Below, piece after piece: positions 7,401 to 14,385 of a DNA stretch of 14,385 nt. The stretch is taken from assembly GCA_039208045.1 (NCBI GenBank), contig JBCCRH010000113.1:1-14385 (forward strand), given 5' to 3'. Made by a program: the position numbers and the translations under genes. Position 1 is the stretch's first letter; each line of letters begins with the position of its first letter. The DNA comes from JBCCRH01 sp039208045 (lineage in GTDB: Bacteria > Bacteroidota > Bacteroidia > Chitinophagales > Saprospiraceae). The notes under the pieces are model-generated. The model saw only the letters and a list, made by a program, of their open reading frames with translations. It was not told the origin of the DNA and made no database searches.

Positions 7401-9792
7401 CTTGGTGCATGTTTTTCCAAATGATATCTCCCCAACTATCAATGTTAATAATTTTGTCTTTATCGCCTCCATTGGCAAAATATATTCGTGGAAATTTTCC
7501 GCGAATGCGAATGGTATAGGTTCCTGGTGCTGGGAAGATATGACTTACACTTCCTGTTACGCCAAATTGATCGTAGACTCCATCATTATTCCAATCTATA
7601 TCATAGTCATAGTTAGTTCCAGCTGTGGGAATGGTGATAGCATTGCCCGGGGAGACGCCTGGGTTATCCGTTTTCCAGGTAGTGATAAATGGACACTCTT
7701 GGCTATCGCCTAAAATCGCCCAGGAATTAGTGGTATTCTGTAGCTCAGACCAAGCAGGTTCTCCTTTGCAATACGTCAAATTATGTGCACCAAGCACTAC
7801 CCCACTTTGCACCTCCTGCTGTACCCATCCCAGTAGGGTTTTATCATAATTAAAGGTAGATAAACCACAATTGGATAACATATTCTCCATATTTGTGACC
7901 GCAGCAATATCCCAACCCCCAAGATTATGATTAAAGGCATTGGCAGAAAAGAAAGTATGGCCCATATTGGTTACACTAGCGGTATTCCAGTTTCCTATTG
8001 CTTGATTGAAGGCATCTGCTTGGTAGAACAGGTAAGACATATTCTCTACGCTAGAAACCTCCCAATCGCTGATATTACCATTAAAGACTGTAGCGCCATC
8101 GAACATACGGCTCATATCAGTGACATTAGCCACCTGCCAGCTATTCAAATCTTGATTAAAACTGGTGGCATTATTAAACATCCTAGACATATTGGTTACA
8201 CCAGATACATCCCAGTCGTCTAAGTCTTGATTAAAGGAGGAGGCATCTCGAAACATAAATGCCATATCCGTTACATGCAGTACTTTCCAGTTGCCAATAG
8301 GCCCATTGAAATTACTGGCCCCTTGAAACATACTCGCCATACTGTTCACGCCTGATAGATCGGGGGTATCGTCAGCAGAATAACCCAAGTTGCTGCACCC
8401 CCGAAATGCAGAGGCCATATTTTCCCACTCAATATCTCCCCAATGACTGATATCGACGATCTTCAATTTATCCCCCTCATTATCAAAATGAATTCTCGGA
8501 AAATCCCCTCTAATATTGATCGTATATACCCCTGGGAACCCAAAATCATGGGTTACATCTCCAGTCAAGCCAAATTCATCAAATATGCCGTCATTGTTCC
8601 AGTCTACATCGTAGTCGTAGCCTTCTCCGAAGGTAGGGATGGAGATAGAGCTCACGTTAGAAGTGCCGGGATTATTGGTTTGCCAAGTCGTCGTAAAGTA
8701 GGGACAATCGGGACTATCGCCTTCTATCGTCCAGTTAAATGGGCCGGTGAGCGAAGACCTAGCACTCTGGCTTTCACAGTACCTTAGCCCTATCGCTCCT
8801 AATGATACGTTTGGCAGAGGAGCCTGACTTTCCCAACCGATCAAGGTCTGATCATAATTGCTGAGGGACACGTTCGTATTGGAGAGCATGGCCGTCATAT
8901 CTGTTACACTGGTGATTGGCCAATTCCCTAGTTGCTGATCGAAAGAATGGGCAGAAAAAAGCATAAAGGACATATCTGCTACTTGGCTGACCTCCCAGCT
9001 CCCAATAGCTCCATTGAAGGCAAAAGCTGCGGAAAACATAGAAGACATATTCGTCACCTGATCCACCTTCCAATCATCTAATGGTTGGTTGAATGCCTCC
9101 GCGTGAGCAAACATAAACGACATGTCTACTCCGCTGATTACATCCCAACTATTGAGCGGCTGGTTGAATTGAGAAGCGCCCCAAAACATCCCCCGAAAGT
9201 GCTGTACTTCTGAAACATCCCAAGCACTCAGGTCTGCATTAAACTGACTGGCAAAGGAGAACAAAAAGGACATATCTTTGATAGTAGCAACATCCCAATT
9301 ACTGAAATCGCCTGTACTAATACCTGTAGATCTAAACATCCCAGAAAGGTTCTTAACCTCAGAAAGGTCTGGTGCATCTGTTGCCTGATAAGATAGATTA
9401 GTACAGCCTGAAAAAGCATTCTCAAAGTCCGTCCAGCTAATATTTCCCCATTGTTCAATGGCAATCAATTTGAGCCGATCGCCACCATTATTGAAGTAGA
9501 TTTGAGGAAAATCGCCTTGAATGCGAATCGTATAAATACCGGCCACGCCAAAATCGTGAGTCACCTCACCGGCTAAGCCAAATTCATCAAACACCCCATC
9601 ATTATTCCAGTCTACGTCATAGTTATAGCCTGCCCCAATAGTGGGAATCGTAATAGAAGTGGCATTGGAAATGCCGGGATTATTCGTATCCCAGCTGGTA
9701 ATAAAAGATTGAGAGGCACCTGCGCGATGTATTACCATCAAGACTAGTGGGGTAAGTAAATACCTTAGGCAAAAGCGGAACAAAGGTTTCAT
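4414..9792 (-). CDS. Giant secreted modular surface protein: five BspA/DUF285-type repeat modules plus type IX secretion sorting tail
   Basis: The 1792-residue protein starts with a signal peptide (about residues 1-27, LLTPLVLMVIH core). Five tandem modules follow, at residues 30-365, 366-701, 702-1062, 1063-1398 and 1399-1609. Each module opens with a beta-rich head containing F-T-W-x-T-N-P-G, an acidic YDVDWNNDGVFDEFG-like loop (D-x-D-x-N/D-x-D-G, possibly calcium binding) and YTIRIRGDFPRIYF. It then has a GCxNL cap and an array of 25-residue units of the type FNxDLSxWDVSxVTxMxxMF, the 'bacterial surface protein 26-residue repeat'/BspA leucine-rich type. It closes with a YDNTLIGW segment, an LRYC cysteine and a final cysteine. 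Residues about 1611-1707 resemble a fibronectin-III-like domain (VEWLAFEARA, NYYRLQQVDFDG). Residues about 1712-1792 are a type A sorting domain (LFPNPVSNILNIRF, GIYYLKI, last residues FIKH). It should cross the outer membrane by type IX secretion and be surface-attached or released, plausibly as an adhesin; the ligand is unknown. Confidence 0.93.
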   Translation of the reverse strand: MKPLFRFCLRYLLTPLVLMVIHRAGASQSFITSWDTNNPGISNATSITIPTIGAGYNYDVDWNNDGVFDEFGLAGEVTHDFGVAGIYTIRIQGDFPQIYFNNGGDRLKLIAIEQWGNISWTDFENAFSGCTNLSYQATDAPDLSEVKNLSGMFRSTGISTGDFSNWDVATIKDMSFLFSFASQFNADLSAWDVSEVQHFRGMFWGASQFNQPLNSWDVISGVDMSFMFAHAEAFNQPLDDWKVDQVTNMSSMFSAAFAFNGAIGSWEVSQVADMSFMLFSAHSFDQQLGNWPITSVTDMTAMLSNTNVSLSNYDQTLIGWESQAPLPNVSLGAIGLRYCESQSARSSLTGPFNWTIEGDSPDCPYFTTTWQTNNPGTSNVSSISIPTFGEGYDYDVDWNNDGIFDEFGLTGDVTHDFGFPGVYTINIRGDFPRIHFDNEGDKLKIVDISHWGDIEWENMASAFRGCSNLGYSADDTPDLSGVNSMASMFQGASNFNGPIGNWKVLHVTDMAFMFRDASSFNQDLDDWDVSGVTNMSRMFNNATSFNQDLNSWQVANVTDMSRMFDGATVFNGNISDWEVSSVENMSYLFYQADAFNQAIGNWNTASVTNMGHTFFSANAFNHNLGGWDIAAVTNMENMLSNCGLSTFNYDKTLLGWVQQEVQSGVVLGAHNLTYCKGEPAWSELQNTTNSWAILGDSQECPFITTWKTDNPGVSPGNAITIPTAGTNYDYDIDWNNDGVYDQFGVTGSVSHIFPAPGTYTIRIRGKFPRIYFANGGDKDKIINIDSWGDIIWKNMHQAFRGCTNLNSTATDAPDLSDVTNMASMFSDCHSFNAPINHWDVSNVTTMQHLFAQAHAFNQDLNDWNVSKVTNMSYTFVAAETFNGNISDWDVSNVTNMNGTFTHADAFNGDLSSWDVSSVSAMSNLFANTSAFDGDLSNWEVSNVTDMSWMFSNASAFTSDLSNWDVSNVTTMHLMFYDAASFDSNLGDWDITAVTDMFNMLDLCGMSQSNYDNTLIGWAAQNVQLNITLGADGLRYCEGATARAFLTNTKGWEIKNDENACAAFITTWKTDNPGDSPDNAITIPTIGGGYNYDVDWDNDGIYDQFGLDGTITHSFPAPGTYTIRIRGDFPSIYFNDEGDKEKIVNIDQWGENPWTSFDRAFFGCSNLNSTATDTPDLSNVSDMESIFHECHAFNGDISGWEVSNITNMRAAFAEATIFNQDLNGWDVSNVTDMSYMFASATTFNQDLNSWDVSKVTNMTGMFLSTATFDGNISNWEVSNVTMMESMFAQATAFNGAISNWDVSSVTTMNHMFNQAAAFDQNLGNWDITNVSIMIGMLSNSGMSKESYDNTLMGWADQDVQLSIELDANNLRYCQGRAARLFLIIFKGWDIIGDESDCEPFIMTLKTDNPGVSPDNAFSIPTVGGGYNYDVDWNNDGVYDQFGISGGVSAIFPGPGTYTIRIKGNFPRIYFNNGGDKDKVINIEQWGEIEWASMEGAFSGCQNLTCTASDAPNLSFATNISQMFMGALSFNANISHWDITSITSMEGMLSHCGMSTENYDNTIMGWAAQNVQANITLGAHELRYCEGADARAALIDNMNWTIVEDQYDCAALPVEWLAFEARAAEANQVAIHWTTAVEIDNDYFLVERSKDGLDFELIAQVQGQGSTTDVSYYNILDQYPYHGVNYYRLQQVDFDGTVTYSPIVSASITASTTIDLFPNPVSNILNIRFSEQLEATVPMQLYNSVGQLIFETWIDPQATDGIVEIKEVDQLKAGIYYLKIDLGNESFTGTFIKH
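4966..5598 (-). repeat. Surface-protein module 5 (211 residues, 1 repeat unit)
   Basis: Residues 1399-1609. Head and closing segments are intact, but only one unit (5137-5211, FNANISHWDI) remains, of the closing type. It is 125 residues shorter than modules 1, 2 and 4, which equals five units. It directly precedes the FN3-like spacer and the sorting tail. Confidence 0.9.
5599..6606 (-). repeat. Surface-protein module 4 (336 residues, 6 repeat units)
   Basis: Residues 1063-1398. The unit array is 5770-6219 (six units), from FNGDISGWEV to the closing unit FDQNLGNWDI. The acidic loop reads DVDWDNDGIYD, the most canonical D-x-D-x-D-x-D-G of the five. Confidence 0.9.
6607..7689 (-). repeat. Surface-protein module 3 (361 residues, 7 repeat units)
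   Basis: Residues 702-1062. It is exactly 25 residues (75 bp) longer than modules 1, 2 and 4, because its array at 6778-7302 has seven units. Middle units are close to consensus (WDVSNVTNM, WEVSNVTDM). The head (TDNPGVSPGN, FPAPGTYTIRIRG) belongs with modules 4 and 5. Confidence 0.9.
7690..8697 (-). repeat. Surface-protein module 2 (336 residues, 6 repeat units)
   Basis: Residues 366-701, exactly the same length as module 1. The unit array is 7861-8310 (six units), from FNGPIGNWKV to the closing unit FNHNLGGWDI. The closing segment is the most divergent of the five, with LTYCKG in place of LRYCEG. Confidence 0.9.
8698..9705 (-). repeat. Surface-protein module 1 (336 residues, 6 repeat units)
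   Basis: Residues 30-365. The head begins FITSWDTNNPG. Six 25-residue units occupy 8869-9318 (residues 159-308); the first is divergent (starts STGDFSNWDV) and the last (FDQQLGNWPI) is a closing unit. Head wording (TNNPG-SN, DEFGL, VTHDFG) is shared with module 2. Confidence 0.9.
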
Positions 9793-9930
9793 TAGTTTAA
9801 AGTTGTTGTGAGTAATGGTGTATATATTGATACTACAAAGGTGGGCGAGTACAGGGGGAGAGTCGTTTAATGGAGTTTTAATAAGTGTAAAAAAGTATTA
9901 AAGCATAAGGGCGCTTCCTGTAGCATCTGC

Positions 9931-9938
9931 TATCTTTG
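9931..9938 (+). promoter_or_regulatory. Candidate Bacteroidota -7 promoter box for the response regulator
   Basis: TATCTTTG matches the Bacteroidota -7 consensus TAnnTTTG exactly and ends 20 bases before the ATG at 9959. No good TTTG -33 partner is seen at the expected distance, so the call rests on one element. The leader would be short. On the other strand, a one-mismatch box (CACCTTTG, 9836-9843) lies about 44 bp before the surface-protein ATG, also without a clear -33. The divergent gap (9793-9958) is 166 bp and holds both promoters. Confidence 0.4.
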
Positions 9939-9958
9939 GATAAAGCAATCCACCCTTT

Positions 9959-10645
9959 ATGAAAGCCCGTATTCTATTTGTAGATGATGACTTCCAGCTG
10001 AGCTTGATTACCAAAGAGTATCTGGAAGCGAAAGACTTTGAAGTGCAGCTCATTCATAATGCGAACGACGGACTGGCCATTTTTAAACAAAACACTTTTG
10101 ACCTCTGCCTGCTCGATGTCAAAATGCCTATACGGGACGGCTTTTCTCTTGCTAGCGAAATCAGAACTTTAGACCCAGCTATTCCAATCATTTTCTTAAC
10201 CGGTAAAACAGAAGTTACCGACCGGATCAAAGGGCTACGGCTTGGCGCAGATGATTATGTCACCAAGCCCTTTAGTATGGAAGAGCTGACCTTGCGAATG
10301 AATGCAGTGCTCAAACGAACACTCACGCCAGAAGACGAGGACAGCAAGAGTCTTGTTATAGGTGACTATGATTTTAATCCCATCAGCAGAGAACTTGGCA
10401 GAGCAGGCACTATTGATAAATTATCAGCCATAGAGGCGCAACTCTTACAATTATTAGGTGAAAACCTAAACGGGCTGGTGAAACGAGACTATGCGCTCAA
10501 TAAGATATGGCTCGATGAGGATCACCTCAAAGGTAGGAGCTTAAATGTATATATTAGCAAGCTGCGCAAATACTTAAAAGAAGATGAGCGTATCGAGATT
10601 CTTAATGTCCATGGAGAAGGCTATCGGCTAGTTGTAAAAGAGTGA
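9959..10645 (+). CDS. Two-component response regulator, OmpR/PhoB family (REC plus winged helix)
   Basis: This 228-residue protein has an N-terminal receiver domain (about 3-118). It has the acidic pocket D9-D10-D11, the phospho-acceptor D53 in LLDVKMP, the switch residue T81 in FLTGK, and K103 in YVTKPF. The C-terminal winged helix (about 132-228) shows the family's recognition helix and wing: GRSLNVYISKLRKYL followed by NVHGEGYRL. It should bind DNA when phosphorylated. It is divergent from the giant surface-protein gene, sharing a 166-bp gap, and converges on the Hpt gene with only 4 bp between stop codons. The hybrid kinase and Hpt next door lack any DNA-binding output, so this is the likely final acceptor. 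All catalytic residues are present. Confidence 0.95.
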   Translation: MKARILFVDDDFQLSLITKEYLEAKDFEVQLIHNANDGLAIFKQNTFDLCLLDVKMPIRDGFSLASEIRTLDPAIPIIFLTGKTEVTDRIKGLRLGADDYVTKPFSMEELTLRMNAVLKRTLTPEDEDSKSLVIGDYDFNPISRELGRAGTIDKLSAIEAQLLQLLGENLNGLVKRDYALNKIWLDEDHLKGRSLNVYISKLRKYLKEDERIEILNVHGEGYRLVVKE

Positions 10646-10649
10646 AGGA

Positions 10650-10973
10650 TCACAATAATTTTTGGTTTAGCACTGCTCTCACTTTCGTCTGAAGCATGGC
10701 CGTCAGCCCTGGAAGGAGGTTGAGTTGCTCTTGCCTTTCGGCTAATTGTTCAATCTTAAATGCATCCTCAGCGATTTCATCGAGCCCCAAGTAGCGGCAC
10801 TGACTTTTTATCGCGTGCGCCGTGATGGAAGCCTGCGACCAATCATTGCTGGCTACCGCATTAACCAATACATCTAGCTGAGCAGGAGTTTGTGTTTTGA
10901 AAATATCAATAAAACGATTTACCATTTTTTCATTCCCATTGAGTAGTTTTTCGAGTTTGCTTAAGTCTATCAT
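10650..10973 (-). CDS. Hpt (histidine phosphotransfer) domain protein
   Basis: The 107-residue protein is essentially one Hpt four-helix bundle. The phospho-accepting residue is H53 in ITAHAIKSQCRYLG, which fits the family pattern (A-H-x-L/I-K-S/G-x-x-x-x-L/I-G). Leucine- and isoleucine-rich helices lie on either side (FIDIFKTQTPAQLDVLVNAV before, LDEIAEDAFKIEQLAER after). It starts 5 bp after the stop of the hybrid kinase on the same strand, so the two are almost certainly co-transcribed. It would carry phosphate from the kinase's receiver domain to a separate response regulator, most simply the one encoded convergently 4 bp away. Confidence 0.93.
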   Translation of the reverse strand: MIDLSKLEKLLNGNEKMVNRFIDIFKTQTPAQLDVLVNAVASNDWSQASITAHAIKSQCRYLGLDEIAEDAFKIEQLAERQEQLNLLPGLTAMLQTKVRAVLNQKLL

Positions 10974-10978
10974 CTCTG

Positions 10979-13900
10979 TTAGGTTTGAGTATGTAAGTAA
11001 ATTTTACGGAGTAGCTCTTGCTCATCTATGGGCTTGGTCACATAGTCGTTCATCCCGGCTTCTTTACACTTATCTAATTGGTCTTGCACTGCACTGGCAG
11101 TAATAGCTATAATGGGGATATCCCGCAACTTTTCATCTGTGAACTGACGAATTACCCTAGTCGCTTCAAATCCGTCCATCACTGGCATTTTCACATCCAT
11201 AAGGACAATATCAAAGCTATTTTTTTGTACTTCAGCAATGGCAAACTTTCCATTATTGGCAAAGGTGATCGATGGGTCCGTGATATTCTTTTTTAAGAAT
11301 TCTTCTAGCAGCATCTGATTGAAGTAGGTATCCTCCACTACCAAAATTTTCAAGCGATCTATTTTGTCGATAGCTGCCGCATTGGTCACTAGGTTTTCAT
11401 CCGATACCACTTTATCGAAAGTTAGAGAAAATGCTATAATGGTTCCCTCTCCCTCTTTACTGCTAAGCTGTAGCTGTCCATGTTGTCGTTCTACTAATTG
11501 TTTAGCTATAGGCAAGCCTAGCCCTGTCCCCTCCATTCCTTTATTTACCCCTGCGTCTGTCTGATTCCAGCTCCCAAAGATAAACTCTAGCTTATCTTGT
11601 GGTATCCCAATACCGGTATCTCCAATTTCAAATTGTAGCTGCACCTGGCGATCTGTTTCATCCACTAGGGATACGGTCAACCAGACTTTGCCTTCGTTGG
11701 TAAATTTGATGGCATTCCCCACAAGGTTGGTCAGTATCTGGTTTAACCGAATGGGGTCACCTATCAATTTATTTGGAATCTTTGGGTCTAGCGTCTGTAT
11801 AAATGTAAGTTGCTTTTCTTGGGCGTTGTAGCCCAATGTATGTCCGATGTTCTTGAGTACTCTAGCGAGTGCGAAGTGATTCTTACTAAACTTAAATTTA
11901 CCTGATTCCAGCTTTGTATAATCCAGCAGATCATTGATAATGCCCAATAAGTTCTTAGACGACTCCTGAATAGCACTTACAAACCGATATTGCTTGTCAT
12001 CGAGCTTGGTTTCCATAGTGAGTTTACTCAGGCCAATGATGGCATTCATTGGCGTTCGGATTTCGTGGCTGACATCTGCCAAAAACCGAGTTTTGTAGGC
12101 CGCAGACTGCTCGGCTACCACTTTTTGGCGCTGCAAAGCAGCTTGCCGTTTTTGATTTTGGTAAACCAAATTACCCATCAAAACAAGGAGAAGGAGCAAC
12201 AAGCCCCTAAACCAATAAGTCTCCCAAAAGGCAGGGCTAATACGAAGCGGGATCACAATACCCTCTTCATTCCAAACGCCATCCAGATTAGCCGCCGATA
12301 CTTTGAAGGTATAGTTTCCATGATTAAGATTCGTATATCTTACTTTGTGCTCAGTACCTAAGTCTCTCCAATCTGTCTCATAGCCCTCTAGCATGCACTT
12401 GTATTGAACAGCCTCCGGTTCAAAATAATGGAGACCAGAAAACTCAAAGGTGATATTGTTTTGTTGATGAGCCAGGGTAATGGATTCCGCCTCCTCAAAG
12501 GCTACTGGTAGTGTATACGATTCATTATTGACCTTAAAATTAGTAAGCACTAATTCTGGCGCGCGGGGGTTTTTCTTGAGCTGCTCCGGGTTAAACGCAT
12601 AAATGCCATTGATAGAACCAAAAAGCAAATTTCCTGATTTAGAAATCGCTCGGCTTTTGGATTGGAAATTTTGCATCCTTTTGCGATCTTCATAATTGAT
12701 AAAGACGCCTTTCTCTCGATCTAGTGTAGCGATAAAGCGGCGCCCACTTACCCATAAATTTTCGTTCTTATCCATCAATACAGCTTGCAATTCATTCTCA
12801 ATCAGGCCATCCTTTTTGCCAAAAAATTGGAAAGCTCCAGTATGGATATTGTAGTTCGTTAAGCCATATAAGGAGGCGATCCAAATATTACCATCGTTGC
12901 CGATGGCAATATCTTTCATATGGCCGCCTAGATATTTTTGTTGGTCTTCAGGAATCGGAGTGAGCGTGAATACTCCTGTCTGCTTATCGAAATGCCCAAT
13001 ACTTTTTGAAAACGTGTAGTACAGCCAGATTTGATCGTCCCCATACTGTTCAAATAAAGAAACAGCGTTGCTAATTAGTGTAGGAAGATCACTCTTGGGT
13101 CGGTACCATTTATGTTCGCCCGTTTTCCAATTAAGTCGACAAAGCCCTTGTGTGGTACCCAACCAAATAAGGTCACTATCGGTATGGTCTAGCATGATTC
13201 TATAATAGCCTACTTGCGTAAAAAGCTCCCCATATTGCATTTTCTGGAAGGTGGATGCATATTTATCTTTCCGATAAAGTCCATCCTCACTGACGGTCAA
13301 CCAGATGCCTCCTTCCGCATCCTCCAGAAACCAGTCTAATCCAAACCTTGTCCTTTTGTCATCAAAAAGGAAGATTTTTTCAGCTGTAGCAGCTCCCTTT
13401 TTCTTTTCATAAACCCCATCGTACGTCTTGGTATAAATCGTACCTGATTCGGCTTCTACTAGTCGTTGAACATTATTGGCGGTATGCCCGGTAGCTCCTT
13501 TATTTTTAAGGAAATTAAAGCCTCGATTCTCTTGCCTTAATTTCGAGATACCATTAACCGTTCCCACCCAAATATTATTAAATCGATCCTCAAAGATGCT
13601 CGTCACCGAATTACTATTCAGGCTATTGATATCATTCGGATGGTGCGTAATCTGCCGAAAACGCTGATGAATCGGATCATAGAGGCCCAAGCCAGCTGCC
13701 TGAAAAGCTATCCATATATGATCCTGGCTGTCTATGAATAAATTGGTAATTCTCTCCTTCTTAGCAAATTCAGGCAACGAAACCTCTTCAAGTTTTTTTG
13801 TAGCGGGCGTATACCGATATAGATGCTCGGCAGTAGCTATCCAGACCGTACCATCTTTAGCTTTTTGGAGTCCCATAATCCGTGAACGAATAGCGGCTAA

Positions 13901-14385
13901 TGGTTCTTCCTCGGCAACAGAGCAAGTATTTTCACTAATCTGGTAGTGCAAGATTCCTTTAGAGGTACCGATCCAAAGCTGATCGCCGTCCAAAAGAAAA
14001 TGACGAGGAAAATAGCCTTCGCTGTTTACGTTTTGAATAGGGAGGAGGGTAAAGGTGGCTGATGCTTCCTCAAAAAGAAAAAGCTCGGCTTTAATCCCCA
14101 ACAAGAATTTGCCAGGGCCAATTTCGATCAAAGTAGAGATGTTGCTATTGTTCCTTGTTTCGAAGGCTGTATCGTCAAAAGGGATAAACCGCTGGAAGCG
14201 TTCTGTTCTTCGGTCGAATAAGCTTAAGCCCCTACTGGTAGCAATCCAAAGTCGGTTTTTATGATCCTCTACTATAGCATTCACCGCAGGATGGGACAGA
14301 CTATTTTCATCAAAAAGATCATGCCGATACGCCTTAAACTCATATCCATCATACTGAAATACCCCCTCTCGCGTGCCAAACCACA
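10979..14385 (-). CDS. Hybrid sensor histidine kinase/response regulator with beta-propeller sensor (5' end outside window)
   Basis: The frame stays open to the right edge, so the N-terminus is missing; 1134 residues are visible. The first visible residues (WFGTREGVFQYDGYEF) are already a propeller blade, and the GTG at 14282-14284 is not a true start. Nine or so Reg_prop blades follow (DGTVWIAT, NNIWVGT, GNIWIAS, ENLWVSG), ending near 12600. A Y_Y_Y domain (YKCMLEGYETDWRDLG, about 12430-12240) and one transmembrane helix (about 12155-12215) come next. The HisKA H-box is SHEIRTPMNA, His codon 12065-12067. The HATPase has N-box NLVGNAIKFT (about 11700-11727), DTGIGIP and GTGLGLPIAK. A C-terminal receiver has its Asp codon at 11195-11197 (LMDVKMP) and ends YVTKPI. 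This is the periplasmic-sensing HTCS architecture but without the usual C-terminal AraC DNA-binding domain. Propeller HTCS proteins often sense glycans; here the ligand is unknown. Confidence 0.95.
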   Translation of the reverse strand, partial: WFGTREGVFQYDGYEFKAYRHDLFDENSLSHPAVNAIVEDHKNRLWIATSRGLSLFDRRTERFQRFIPFDDTAFETRNNSNISTLIEIGPGKFLLGIKAELFLFEEASATFTLLPIQNVNSEGYFPRHFLLDGDQLWIGTSKGILHYQISENTCSVAEEEPLAAIRSRIMGLQKAKDGTVWIATAEHLYRYTPATKKLEEVSLPEFAKKERITNLFIDSQDHIWIAFQAAGLGLYDPIHQRFRQITHHPNDINSLNSNSVTSIFEDRFNNIWVGTVNGISKLRQENRGFNFLKNKGATGHTANNVQRLVEAESGTIYTKTYDGVYEKKKGAATAEKIFLFDDKRTRFGLDWFLEDAEGGIWLTVSEDGLYRKDKYASTFQKMQYGELFTQVGYYRIMLDHTDSDLIWLGTTQGLCRLNWKTGEHKWYRPKSDLPTLISNAVSLFEQYGDDQIWLYYTFSKSIGHFDKQTGVFTLTPIPEDQQKYLGGHMKDIAIGNDGNIWIASLYGLTNYNIHTGAFQFFGKKDGLIENELQAVLMDKNENLWVSGRRFIATLDREKGVFINYEDRKRMQNFQSKSRAISKSGNLLFGSINGIYAFNPEQLKKNPRAPELVLTNFKVNNESYTLPVAFEEAESITLAHQQNNITFEFSGLHYFEPEAVQYKCMLEGYETDWRDLGTEHKVRYTNLNHGNYTFKVSAANLDGVWNEEGIVIPLRISPAFWETYWFRGLLLLLLVLMGNLVYQNQKRQAALQRQKVVAEQSAAYKTRFLADVSHEIRTPMNAIIGLSKLTMETKLDDKQYRFVSAIQESSKNLLGIINDLLDYTKLESGKFKFSKNHFALARVLKNIGHTLGYNAQEKQLTFIQTLDPKIPNKLIGDPIRLNQILTNLVGNAIKFTNEGKVWLTVSLVDETDRQVQLQFEIGDTGIGIPQDKLEFIFGSWNQTDAGVNKGMEGTGLGLPIAKQLVERQHGQLQLSSKEGEGTIIAFSLTFDKVVSDENLVTNAAAIDKIDRLKILVVEDTYFNQMLLEEFLKKNITDPSITFANNGKFAIAEVQKNSFDIVLMDVKMPVMDGFEATRVIRQFTDEKLRDIPIIAITASAVQDQLDKCKEAGMNDYVTKPIDEQELLRKIYLHTQT

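Noticed and set aside
5191..8787. Many plus-strand open frames of 60-120 codons inside the surface-protein gene, several rich in Ile, Ser and Lys
   Set aside because: They lie wholly antisense to a continuous 1792-codon frame, and their mutual similarity merely mirrors the 75-bp coding repeats.
4966..9705. CRISPR-like or satellite array from the regular 75-bp periodicity
   Set aside because: The periodicity is coding: units align as 25 in-frame residues with DUF285-type consensus, the DNA copies are divergent, and there is no repeat-spacer pattern.
14282..14284. GTG as the start codon of the hybrid kinase
   Set aside because: The frame continues open to the window edge and the upstream residues (WFGTREGVFQYDG) are typical propeller-blade sequence, so the gene is simply cut by the window.

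Overview
The window looks like chromosomal DNA from the phylum Bacteroidota, most likely a Saprospiria/Lewinella-type lineage. The evidence is a type IX secretion C-terminal sorting domain on a giant surface protein, a beta-propeller/Y_Y_Y hybrid histidine kinase, an Omp85-like outer-membrane protein start, a TAnnTTTG-type -7 box, and short 'acggattgcaaatccgt' palindromes of a kind I remember from Bacteroidota intergenic DNA. The lineage is inferred, not proven.

Left end (1-1043). The first 437 bases form a near-perfect inverted duplication: two 196-bp arms around a 45-bp spacer. It lies inside the 5' part of an outer-membrane beta-barrel gene on the minus strand and cuts that gene short at 128 codons. 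The arms differ at only three positions, and all three are synonymous third-codon-position C/T changes. Either this is a real inverted duplication or it is an assembly fold-back joining two strain variants at a contig end. A 468-bp non-coding stretch follows (576-1043). It holds a GC-rich block of palindromic repeats, a strong G-quadruplex motif and a small inverted repeat.

Cell-surface signalling pair (1044-3351). An ECF-type sigma factor is followed 40 bp later by a 567-residue single-pass membrane protein with a ZU5-like extracytoplasmic region and a coiled coil. It is probably the partner anti-sigma or sensor. A 17-bp-stem bidirectional terminator closes this unit against the convergent genes to its right.

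Minus-strand block (3442-9792). A class I SAM-dependent methyltransferase with two predicted membrane segments has a 12-bp perfect hairpin just upstream of its start codon. Upstream of it on the same strand is a 1792-residue secreted surface protein. That protein has a signal peptide, five tandem modules carrying 6, 6, 7, 6 and 1 copies of a 25-residue BspA/DUF285-type repeat, an FN3-like spacer and a type IX sorting tail.

Phosphorelay (9959-14385). An OmpR/PhoB-type response regulator is transcribed divergently from the surface protein. It meets, tail to tail, an Hpt phosphotransfer gene that lies 5 bp behind a large hybrid sensor kinase (propeller, Y_Y_Y, TM, HisKA, HATPase, REC) running off the right edge. 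Together these look like a complete His-Asp-His-Asp relay, and the surface-protein gene is an obvious candidate target.
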